A stretch of 24,193 bases of DNA, taken from contig LRSR01000454.1 of the NCBI GenBank assembly GCA_001579985.1, forward strand, positions 1-24,193. Direction: 5' to 3'. Source of the DNA: Hypsibius dujardini (lineage: Eukaryota; Tardigrada; Eutardigrada; Parachela; Hypsibiidae). The position numbers and the translations under genes were made by a program. Below are positions 10,208 through 19,124 of the stretch, piece by piece; position 1 is the stretch's first letter, and each line of letters begins with the position of its first letter. A model generated the notes under the pieces. It searched no databases, was not told the origin of the DNA, and saw only the letters and a list, made by a program, of their open reading frames with translations.

Positions 10208-11198
10208 ATGTCGAAAAGAGGCACCAAACTCACCAAGGAAGAGGAGCTTCTGCTGCAGGATTTCAGCCGCCATGTCAGCGTCCGGTCGTCCGCTCTCTTC
10301 TACGGCAGTGGATTGGTCGCCGCGCTCACTCCCATCTGGCTGTTCTGGAGAATCCACCATGCAAGTGGCCTTGTCACTGTTGGGATTGAGTGGATTGATT
10401 GATTAGCCGGATTTAATTTTTAATAATTTTCTCTTGGATTTTCATTACCTTCGGAGTTCAGACGAGCTATATTTACATTAATTGATTAGAATTTCATTAA
10501 TCTATGCTAAGAAAATTAACTTCTAGATGAATCGTTCGAGTTTTGGTTTTTAATGTTTTTATACTACCGTTGTGTGCTAGCGTTGATTGATGGATTGATT
10601 ACGTTGTACGGTCACGACCAATTGCTTGATTGAACTATTGATTGGAAGGAACCGGATTTCATGGTCATGTCCTTTTCAGATGGATCTCTCGGTGTATTGG
10701 CTGGCCTACCTCCTCGTCTCGGGCGGCTGTGCGTGGTTGATTGCGTTCGCCTACAAGAACACCAAGTTCGGTCTGAAGCACCGCATCGCGCAGAAGCGGG
10801 AAGAAGGCATCTCGCGGGACATCAATAAGGCGCTGCAGGACGACAAGAAGGTGACCAAGAAGGAGAAGGACGAGCGCATTCTGTGGAAGAAGAACGAGAT
10901 TGCCGATTACGAAGCGACGACCTACTCGCTGTTCTACAACAACCTCCTCTTCCTCTTTGTCACGGTTTTGCTGTCCTTCTTCGTGCTCCGCACCGCGGCT
11001 CCTCTGGTCAACTACGGTATGTCTTCAGGTGATGAGAGCCTGGTCAATTTCGTCAGTTGCTTGATCAATTTTTTCGCATCAGGCAGTTGAAGGCCTTTTT
11101 ATGGACTTGGTTGAATCCTAATGTTATATTTTATTTCAGGTGTGTCTACACTTGGAGCCGCCGGGCTGATCGCTCTCCTCTCCACCGGAACCAAGTAG
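10208..11198 (+). CDS. SSR3: Translocon-associated protein subunit gamma (TRAP gamma)
   Basis: Four-pass ER membrane protein of the TRAP complex, which assists Sec61 in protein translocation. Exons 10208-10360, 10680-11016 and 11140-11198 sum to 549 nt, giving 182 residues (human about 185). The start MSKRGTKLTKEEELLLQDFS matches the family's N-terminal LLLQDFSR region. Later blocks AFAYKNTKF, KHRIAQKRE, KKEKDERILWKKNE, ADYEATT and the C-terminal GLIALLSTG are strongly conserved family landmarks. Hydrophobic segments lie near residues 30-48, 55-75, 130-155 and 162-180, with a charged cytosolic loop between the second and third. The first intron needs a GC donor (CAT/GCAAGT) to keep the WRIHH-MDL junction in frame. 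The second intron is GT-AG. Confidence 0.96.
10361..10679 (+). other. SSR3 intron 1, GC-AG type, with scattered GATTGATT motifs
   Basis: A 319-bp intron. The donor GCAAGT matches the usual GC-intron consensus apart from the preceding AT, and the acceptor is CTTTTCAG. It holds several TTGATTGAT motifs and nothing gene-like. Confidence 0.8.
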
Positions 11199-11326
11199 AG
11201 AATTCCAGCCATTTTAATACCTTTTTGTATGCACTTTTGTGTTTTTAACCGGATGCAGTTGAGTTTGTAATGACTTAAAGACCGATTGCGGGACCCTCTT
11301 GTTACTCGTCATCATGCAACACTACT

Positions 11327-11415
11327 TTCATCCAATCGTGACTACACAAGGAGCTCATTGGCGCTCCGGGTACGGGATTCATCCAGTCGTTAATACATTG
11401 GCGCTCCGGGTATGG
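11327..11415. repeat. Imperfect tandem duplication
   Basis: TTCATCCARTCGT followed by CATTGGCGCTCCGGGTA occurs twice: the second block at 11356-11372 and 11396-11412. Copies are about 50 and 40 bp. Lies in the SSR3 3' flank; no coding role seen. Confidence 0.65.
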
Positions 11416-11558
11416 GTTAATATACATGTACAGTGCTTTCACCCACCCTCAGTCAGTCACAGCTCCTGCTTACGAGGTCTCACCCCGGTCCAAGGATCCA
11501 TTGCAAAACATCGTCTGCTCTAGAACGGTCTGTCACTGATCGGGCAAGCATATATTCC

Positions 11559-11821
11559 TGTATGAGGCAGTCTGTATTTCGGCTCACCCTCCACTTGGTC
11601 GATAAATCGACTTACTTATGGGATTCTCTTTAACGGCAGGTGCTTGATTGTTTGATTTTCAGAAGTGCTATAGTATACGAGGATACAGTACAACAAATCA
11701 AACAATCAAGCAGCTGCCATCAAAGAAACCATGAGTGAGCCGATTTATAGACCAAGTGGAGGGTGAGCCGATTTATAGACCAAGTGGAGGGTGAGCTGAT
11801 TTACAGACTTTGCCTCATATT
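11559..11821. mobile_element. Fold-back element with 28-bp repeats in one arm, about 263 bp
   Basis: The left arm begins TATGAGGCA (11561) and the right arm ends TGCCTCATA (11819). Both arms contain GGCTCACCCTCCACTTGGTC or its complement, and an inner pair TGCTTGATTGTTTGATTT / AAATCAAACAATCAAGCA. In the right arm a 28-bp unit starting GTGAGCCGATTTATAGACC is repeated at 11735-11762 and 11763-11790, then partly again. No ORF; the superfamily is unknown. Confidence 0.75.
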
Positions 11822-12146
11822 AGTAATTGATCGCATTAATAGAACGCCAGCAAAAACAAAACAACACACATGCAGGTGATGATGTCCAAAATCGGTTTCC
11901 AATAATTCCAATAAAACTAAAAATAATAGGAAGTACAAAGTACTCAAAACAACTGAAATTTCACTGATCCGAGAAAAAAGAGTCATCTAAGCTTGGCTAA
12001 AAAAACACTACCAACACTAACAAAACAATTTCACTAGCTAACATGCGTGGAGAAATTGTACGGGAAATTCATCGGCACAAGTAAGCTGGATAGAGATGGA
12101 ATTACCTAGGTACGACGAGCGTCCGTGCATCCGTAATTCAGCCCTT

Positions 12147-13177
12147 TCATGTTTTCGGCGTTTGGGGCGTGAATCGCTTCGTCTACGAGGAAGAACAACG
12201 CCGTGAGAACAAACCTAAGCGGCAGCGTCGCATACGGCAAATCTTCCTTACCTGCTCCTTGATTCTTCGCTCGTACTCATCGCGACTCCGCACGTAGATG
12301 TTGTAGGCTTCCGCCTGCGCGGGATCGCGTTCGTTGGGGTGAATCAGCAGGTCCTGGATGCCCAGGAGGATTTCCTTGACCGTGATGCCGGATCGCCAGC
12401 CCTTGTCGTCGTCGAGGATGGACAGGCACACCGTGCCGGAAGGGTAGATGTTCGGATGGAACAGCGGAGGTTCAAACCTGCACCGAAGAAGCACATACAA
12501 AACAATTCAAAGTAGCTGCTCCAAATCGGACATCAAATCTCTCGAATCAATCAATCTTCGTCACATGCAGAGTTTTTAGACTTACAGCTCGATTTCTGGA
12601 TTCAGGGACAACAATGTTAAATTCAATCGCGAGTTTTCCCAATCTCGTGAAAATTATGATTTCAGAAAACATGTAAAATATAACAAACTAGCACGTGGCA
12701 AGTTGTTTCTCAAACTTGAATCTCAGCTTGATTGATTGATTGATTGAATAGGCACTGTGCACGATCACTTCAATCAATCGATCTACTGATACATACCAAT
12801 AGCAAGTTACTGCAGTGCAACGCAACACCGTTTCCTGGTGCATCCGCCAGTACGAAAAGGTATTTACTGACCTGCACTTTGGTGCTGTGCCGGGAAAGTC
12901 TTCGCGAAATAGCATCTTCAGTGGGAAGCAGCCGTTCTCCCAGAGACTATCCTTCGGCCCAGGAATGACGCAGTCCCAAATCCACATATTAGCCGTCCCA
13001 TCCGTGTTCTCTGACGGTTTCGCCACGAATCCAAAAGGATGATCCTGTATAGAAAAGAACATGAAGTGATGAATAAGAACAAATTTGATTCCCAGTGAGA
13101 GAAATAATAAAATCGCGTAGCCATACTTTCCGCCATGCTTTTCTTTCCTCTGACAATCGATTCAAGGCCAAGCTCAT
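12147..13177 (-). CDS. UBE2I: SUMO-conjugating enzyme E2 UBC9
   Basis: Sole E2 of the SUMO pathway: it takes SUMO from the SAE1/UBA2 E1 and passes it to target lysines in nucleus and cytoplasm. Minus-strand exons 13177-13127, 13044-12872, 12477-12252 and 12182-12147 sum to 486 nt, giving 161 residues (human 158). It starts [17 protein letters not shown], continues [10 protein letters not shown], and has the E2 core [15 protein letters not shown] with catalytic Cys about residue 92. It also has [15 protein letters not shown], with the Asp corresponding to the human active-site Asp127. The last coding exon adds only [11 protein letters not shown], comparable to the human AKKFAPS end. All introns are GT-AG. 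The exon 2 to 3 junction splits an Arg codon (AG/G). Confidence 0.96.
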
Positions 13178-13664
13178 GATTGCCGCAATAAACAAAAACA
13201 ACACCCAGAAGGATACCGGAATTAATTTTAATGTGAGTAATTATCACTCAAAAATAAGAAAGTTTAAATGAAGAAAGTGAAACGTTTCTTTCCTTTTCGA
13301 ATTAAAAACCAAAACAAGAAATATTTTGCTTGGGGGTCCAGCTTCGCGTTCTTTTGCGTGGGGTCTGAGCACTTTCGAAAGGAGGGGCGGCTTGGCGATG
13401 TTACGACCCTCGCTTGAGGGCGCCACCGCTGCACCGGAAGAATTGTCTGGCGTTACTATTAATAATACTTTGATCGTCTGTGTGCCTTGTTCTCGTATAC
13501 AAAATATGCGACTAATTGAAGGGTCACTTGTATTGAAATCTTCGGGAATGCTACTGCTTTGATCTTTCACTGTAAAATCACTGTACGATCACTGTACGAC
13601 TACTAAGAACATTCGTTGCAGTAGGAACGTGAACTGATTGGAACTGATTCTGGAAACGATATCA
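13178..13664. promoter_or_regulatory. Intergenic region: UBC9 promoter side and 3' flank of antiporter copy A
   Basis: No convincing gene. ACCGGAAG (ETS type) at 13433-13440 lies close to a GGCGCC-like motif, 256 bp upstream of the UBC9 ATG, resembling the SSR3 promoter. Near 13565-13600 there is a small repeat of TCACTGTACGA. Open frames here look like chance. Confidence 0.35.
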
Positions 13665-14422
13665 TTATTGCTTTCCAGTGTTGTTTTCTAGACAATTTTC
13701 AGGGAAATCCACCATGATGTGCTCTCCTGCTGGCAGTTCCTCCTTGATAAACTCCCTCTCGGAAGTGTCCAGCTCTTGTTCGGTGGCGCCGCTTACGATC
13801 CTTCTCTCGAGCAACCTGCCTTGTGTGAAGGTGATTCCAATGGCCCCCAAAGGAGCCGTTATAATGATGCATAACACCGCAATCGTTAGCATCTGCAGCG
13901 ATACGAAGGGAAGACTGTTAGCAATTCTGTCAAGAGCGAGTAATAGCGGCATACAAAATGCATGCAGGTACACCGGACATACCTGGATCCCAATTTGTTG
14001 CACTGCAATTGTAAGAATGTGAAGTAAGGTAAAGACGAAAGTTGATCTCTTTTTAAAATGTACCGCGTAATAGGTAGGGATCCGGGGCAGTTTGTGTTGA
14101 TAAGGCTAAGGTTGTGTAGTCGTAGACTTTTGACCCAAGTGTTGCCTACATACAGTACAATCACAGGTTGGACTAAATTAAATTAGAATTGGCGACCTTA
14201 GAATAAGCAAACGTACCTGCACAGTGCCTTTTGGAAACCAAGCGATTGATGCAAAGAGCTTCTCCTTCCAGTTGAGATGCGCGCCTAGTGTGGCGAACGG
14301 TGTCACCAAGAACCTCACCAGTAAACCGATGAAGATAACAGCAATGCCCAGACCTGATTGTAGTCAAACTCTTCATATAGTTGCAAGAAATACTTTATAA
14401 ACGCAATAAAAAGACCTTGGGG

Positions 14423-14463
<41 letters not shown>

Positions 14464-16064
14464 GTCAGACAGACAAGCAAGCAGGCAGGCAGGCAGACGG
14501 GCAGACAGGCAGGCAGACAGAGCCAGCCAGTCAGAAAGAGAGAAAGGCAGACAGACAGACACAAGCAAAGCACTAAGACAGGCTCCAAACAGCAATTCAC
14601 TCGCCAATAGTTTCCGATTGAATTTTCTCAGTTGATAGGGCCGCACCCATCAGTCCAAACAACACGGGTTGAAAATATCTCCAAAGCATGGCAAGTTTCG
14701 CTGTCACTTCCTAAAAATATACTGTTTACTTTTGCTGACGAATAATAAGTTAACCGTCAATAAGATAACATTTTTAACAGAAACAGGGATCAAACCTCAT
14801 GCGATGATGCATCTGATTTTCGCCATTTATAGCCGGCAGTAAATGCCATGATGAGGGTGACCAAGGGTCCCGCGCCCGAATATTGTAGGTCGTTTCCGCC
14901 AAAAACCGCGGCAAGGCCCGCTCCAAGTAAAATTATAAACCGATATGACGATTTGCTAGGCTAGACAACCGTAATAAAAACTTTAATGAGACTTCTCGGC
15001 CTATCTTTTGTTCTTTGTTTGTCTGCCTGTCTGAAAATCTCAGTAAGTCTCACTAATTAAAAGAGATCGGGGGATGAAGCCCGGTTATACTTGAATTGGT
15101 AATCTAGCAAAATTTCGAGTGATTTCCATGACACATTTCATACTCTCATCAGTCTTCCCTTCAATTAGGGCTTACTGTTAGTGAGATAACTTACATGACC
15201 ATTGTGCGGAAGGTACCACAATACTAATCCTGCAGCCAAACCGTAACTCACTCCGATGACAATTTCAATCGGTGCTTGGAGTATCTGCATGGTCAAACTC
15301 GCTGTGGAATAAAATCAGACAAATGAATCACTCGAACTTTTATGCCGTTGAATCAGCTTTCATATCCGTTAAATTGTAATGCCTTAATTATGAACTTAAT
15401 TGTCGACTGCAGTTTTTACTAAATCTTACTTGTAGCGAAACCGACGCTCATCAGAACGCTGAACACTTCGATGGCGTAGACATTCTCGATGCTAGAAGCA
15501 GCGACCAACAGAGTGGGCACACCCTTGTCCACTCCCAGACCGTTCTCTTGGAGTGCTAACATGGAAGGAACCAAAACGGCTGGCGATACGGCGGTCAACA
15601 AGTAGCCAAGTACAAATGACCTGAAAAGATAGTACGAGTAAAAAACCAATGTTAGGGATGAGGTAAAATAATTTCAATGTGACGATCTCACCAAAGCCAA
15701 TCAAATCCCAGTATGTAGCGTGCAGCCACGGCGACTGCGCAACTTTCAGTAGTGGAAGGAACAAAAGCAACAGATGCGACGCTTTTACTGAGTCTTCGTA
15801 AAACCACAATGTCCAGCCCTAGTCCGGCTCGCAGTAAAATAACAACAAGCGCCACAGTTCGGAGAGATGAAGACCATTCCGGAGTGATGGAAGTGGCTAC
15901 CCTTATTCCCGGTACATTTTGCAGAAGCAAACCAGCAATGAGCATGCCTAAAAGAAGCACAGGTTGCATGACTGACTGACTGACTGACTGACTGACTGAC
16001 TGACTGACTGACTGACTGACTGACTGACTGACTGACTGACTGACTGACTGTCTGTCTGTCTGTT

Positions 16065-16112
<48 letters not shown>

Positions 16113-16763
16113 CTTCTGTTTAGCTGTCTCTCGTGCATGAAGTCGTACGTTCTCTGTTAAATATTCTGATTCGTCTCTGTTGAAGTCTATGAAGTCTCTA
16201 TTCGAATCACCCAAAACTGCAATAATAAAACACTTATTCTGTTTACCCAGTAGCCCAGGAAGGCGCAGTTTAGTGGCAATCTCCTCTCCAATCATGGCAC
16301 AAATAGTGACAACGAGAAGGGCCCATAAATTTCCTCCAGGAAAAGCCTCAGCCTTCAGGATTGCCACGAGAGCCGAAAATAATGCAATAATTGCGATTAT
16401 CTTCGTCAGATTATAGGCCAGCGCTCCATGCGGAGGGCAGAGAAGAGCTCTCCTGAATCGCTGGACGCCGGTCAGGTGCTCAGTGGGACGAGTGTTTTTC
16501 TCCATCACCGCACTGGTCCAACGGTTAGAAAAACTGCCATTCTTTGCGGCTTGCTGATCACTTTTAGCGTCAACCCGGCTAGCGTCGATCGGCTCAGTCG
16601 GCTGCATTTCTATGACTGAAACATAAAAAACGAATGGTTTTTGAGTACGACTAATAATATCAAGCAAAAGTAGTCCCATCGTTGAAATGAACCTACCTGC
16701 AGGCGGATGCTTGCCATTTGAATTGAGAAACATTCTCTGTATTTCATTTCTTTCGAAAGCCAC
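13665..16763 (-). CDS. SLC9B: SLC9B/NHA-type sodium/proton antiporter, copy A
   Basis: Multi-pass cation/proton antiporter of the CPA2 family. Eleven minus-strand exons: 16763-16697, 16615-16247, 15947-15692, 15620-15430, 15301-15195, 14960-14796, 14710-14605, 14353-14217, 14145-14064, 14002-13983, 13892-13665; sum 1728 nt. Family landmarks: ALLCPPHGALAYN before TM1, FPGGNLWALL, LPGLLGMLIAGLLLQNVPG, ILLRAGLGLD, LTAVSPAVLVPSMLALQ, DKGVPTLLVAASS, FPKGTVQATLG, LCIIITAPLGAIGI. Where animal NHA proteins have Asp-Asp in TM6, this has Glu-Asn (15482-15487). The homologous start codon is GTG (16761-16763) with an in-frame TAA just before it, so translation probably begins at the ATG at 16731-16733 (565 residues) unless an upstream exon exists. 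Intron 7 needs a GC donor. TAA stop at 13665-13667. Confidence 0.92.
13983..14002 (-). other. 20-nt microexon (copy A exon 10)
   Basis: Bounded by TTGCAG and GTATGT on the minus strand. It joins the single G left by exon 9 to give Val-Gln-Gln-Ile-Gly-Ile-Gln, and leads in phase 0 into MLTIAVLC. Copy B has a 20-nt exon at the same place. Confidence 0.85.
14424..14560. repeat. (CAGA)n tetranucleotide repeat in copy A intron 7
   Basis: Perfect CAGA units from about 14424 to 14464, then degenerate CAGG/CAGA to about 14560. Lies inside intron 14354-14604. The long Cys-Leu-Ser-Val open frames here are spurious. Confidence 0.9.
15970..16113. repeat. (ACTG)n then (TCTG)n compound microsatellite in copy A intron 2
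   Basis: About 20 ACTG units at 15970-16050, switching to TCTG units to about 16113. It sits in intron 15948-16246. An open frame reads from the exon into the repeat, but splicing LLG/MLIAG removes it. Confidence 0.92.
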
Positions 16764-17418
16764 TTAGAATCCCGCGTGGTGGCAGACCTTACAAAGTGGG
16801 TAGTTAAATGAACGACAGACAGATGCAGACGCGCAGTATATTTTAACTACTTTACACCGAACTTTAGTATGATACTGTATAGAAATACCTTCGGGGTATT
16901 TTGATTTTTATCCGTAGTTGTAGCACGGTGGTTGTAGTTCAGCTCAGACAGAAGAGGAAGACTGAATAGGACGTGTACAGTTAGAACTAATGGAAAATTG
17001 GTAAAAACATACACCACCGCATAGAAAATTGCAAATCTACGGTAAATTATTATCTGCATTTATCGAGAGTATTTCAGCATTAAATTAGAAGACTACTATT
17101 TATAGATTTCAGGGGAACAGGACTGCCGCAGAAGAGCCTCGCTCATTTGCTTTGCTGGTTTTGTGCTGCTGAATGTGGTACTGGGACTGACAAATGGGAA
17201 GAAGCAGGAATGCCGTGTCATGCGTGGCTGTGTCTGTGGTCAATGATCGGCACCGGGGAAGAACAATACCAGCGCGCACGTATGATGTGTGATTGTTGAT
17301 TTGGGTGAAAGCACAGTACATAATACAGTATACTAACGTTAAAGTTTAGTATACTAACGTTAAAGTTAGTACCTATATATATATTCACTGTGGTGAAAGT
17401 ACTGTACGACTAGTATGA
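16764..17418. other. 5' flank of antiporter copy A
   Basis: No gene seen. Contains CCTTCGGGGTATTT at 16888-16901, shared with the flank of copy B, and a 20-bp direct repeat (AGTATACTAACGTTAAAGTT) at 17327-17346 and 17348-17367. An AT-rich stretch follows near 17370-17385. Confidence 0.5.
16888..16901 (-). promoter_or_regulatory. Motif shared upstream of both antiporter copies (copy A)
   Basis: CCTTCGGGGTATTT on the plus strand, 125 bp upstream of the GTG codon. The same 14 bases occur upstream of copy B. Together with the flanks it reads AATACC-TTCGG-GGTATT, an inverted repeat. Possible core promoter or 5'-UTR element; function unknown. Confidence 0.4.
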
Positions 17419-18345
17419 GTACGAGGAATCCGACCGATTCTTAGCCACCCCTTTTTGTGACCGATTTCTAGCCACCCCTTTTTGTGACCGATTCCCAGCC
17501 ACCCTCTTTGTAACCGATTTCTAGCCACTCTTCAATGGAAATAGATAATTCAATGTACCGAGTTCAAAGGAAGCATCGACAGTATATGTAACGGCCTTCA
17601 AAGCCGAACAAAATGACATCCAGTAGAAATTTTTTGGATCTAGACTTTTCATAAAAGAAATATGGCAAGAGATTGAGAAACAGACAGAAAAATGACAGTT
17701 TATTTTCAACTAGAATCGAAGAGGGCGCTGCGTGCAGCTCATGTCCTCTTTGGCGCACGCGCTCTGCTCGACCAATCGGCGATCAAAATGATAAAATCGT
17801 TCAACTAGCGCGAAAAGGAAAGAATGACTTTCTTTTTTCTATTAATCGGCGGCTCTAATTGACCTGAAATTGATTGGCAAGAACGAAATGGCGTAACGGC
17901 AAAAAACTATCAACCGCCAAGTCGCGAAAATAATGGCCGCATAAATCATCCCTGACAATTTGTATTATTCTACGCATTTTCACTTGAAAAAATAACTTCA
18001 CAAAAATGGCGTTTTCTTATTGAGTTGGCGATGAATGAGGACAGAGCGAATGATATCAGTGCTCGGCGGCGGCAAATTTTGTACGCAATTCTGCTCATTT
18101 CTCCAACAAAGGCTATTCAACGTCAAAAATTAAGAGCGATGATCCGCCAATCAGATAATATGTCCAATCAGATAATATGTCCAATCAGATGGGACGAAGC
18201 TCTCATGCAATTTACCTGTTGTCCTCTATTGGCAGTGCAGTTGGCGAACGATGCGCCACCTGTGCCCCTAATACATAAGAGTGGTTAGGATTCTAAGAAT
18301 AGACCACGACAAGGGGTGGTTAGGATTAAGATGAATTCCTCGTAC
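17419..18345. mobile_element. Non-autonomous inverted-repeat element, about 927 bp, with 27-bp subterminal units
   Basis: The ends are GTACGAGGAAT (17419-17429) and its complement ATTCCTCGTAC (18335-18345). Inside the left end a 27-bp unit starting GACCGATTCTTAGCCACCCC is repeated four times (17432, 17459, 17486, and a degraded copy at 17513). The right end carries two diverged complementary copies with GGTGGTTAGGATT. No transposase-like ORF is seen. Inside, CCAATCAGATAATATGT is tandemly repeated at 18147-18180 with a partial third copy. Superfamily unknown. Confidence 0.65.
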
Positions 18346-18394
18346 AACCAACTGCTGTTTTATGGAGCTGAAAGCAACTCTTGTTTGCTTCTTT

Positions 18395-18961
18395 AGGGAA
18401 CGTTCAAAAATTACGTCAGCGCTCGATATTAGGCGGCCTTACACCTACCTCCCCTCTGTCAGAGCTCGTCAGAATTTCTTCCCCCCCCCCTGAATTTCAA
18501 ACGCTGATGTCAGTACCGTTGGAACCTCCTATGCGTATCTGACGTACTGCAACTTCTTCGCTTGATCAAGAAAGGCATTCACGGATAACGCCAGGAATTC
18601 ATTGTAAACCGACGGCATCCTCGCCTGAAATAGAAGATTTGCGATTTCAATGCGCTGGTGAAGAAGGCGTCAAGTAGATGTAGGCCCCCAAGTGACGTAC
18701 CTGTTTTACGGGTGGAGCCCTCGGAACCTCTTGTCAGTACTAGTATGATACTCAAATGAAGGGAAGAATAATGGCATGCGGGTCTATAAAATGCTACTGA
18801 AATAAACGTTTTTTCAAACTCTCAGAATTAAGGAAATTTTGAGATTTAAAATTGCTGACGTAATCCAAGGACAGACCCCCACCCCCTATACGTCCAAGCT
18901 CGTCATCGACTGCTGACACGTACCCCCTTAAATTCGACGACATAATTGTTGAATGTTCCCT
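18395..18961. mobile_element. Non-autonomous inverted-repeat DNA transposon, about 567 bp
   Basis: The left end AGGGAACGTTCAAAAATTAC is matched by the complement of the right end (AGGGAACATTCAACAATTAT); similarity extends about 27 bp, with weaker similarity further in. TTA flanks GGGAAC on the left and follows GTTCCC on the right, which could be a target duplication such as TTA or a decayed TTAA. No ORF. A C10 run lies at 18481-18490. Confidence 0.7.
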
Positions 18962-19124
18962 TACCGTGTATCATTATTTCTACACGCATAGCACCGTGTA
19001 TTAGCACAAATAAATATTAAGAAAATAATTGTAAAATATGGTCGCTAAGGAAAGGTCAAAAGGGAAAGTATTGTAAGGCAAAACGCGTATCGCTACGGAG
19101 CTTGAGACCCTCTACTGTATTTTT
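18962..19124. other. 3' flank of antiporter copy B
   Basis: A 163-bp AT-rich spacer between the inverted-repeat element and the copy B stop codon. Nothing gene-like seen. Confidence 0.5.

Noticed and set aside
13244-13570. ORFs on both strands between UBC9 and antiporter copy A
   Set aside because: No recognisable domain, overlapping frames on opposite strands, and the region looks like a promoter.
14373-14646. ORFs on both strands of Cys-Leu-Ser-Val or Gln-Thr-Asp-Arg repeats
   Set aside because: CAGA/CTGT microsatellite in antiporter copy A intron 7.
15785-16246. Minus-strand frame continuing from antiporter exon 2 into a Gln-Ser-Val-Ser repeat protein
   Set aside because: It is intron 2 read-through. 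The conserved LPGLLG/MLIAG junction requires splicing from 16247 to 15947.
13665-16763. Antiporter copy A as a pseudogene
   Set aside because: All 11 exons are open and in phase and the conserved blocks are intact. Only the start codon and one GC donor are unusual, and both have workable alternatives.
17432-17538. CRISPR-like array of 27-bp units
   Set aside because: The units are directly adjacent with no spacers, in an animal genome, and belong to a transposon end.
18025-18288. 87-codon plus-strand ORF
   Set aside because: Lies inside the inverted-repeat element and includes tandem CCAATCAGAT repeats. No similarity to a transposase seen.
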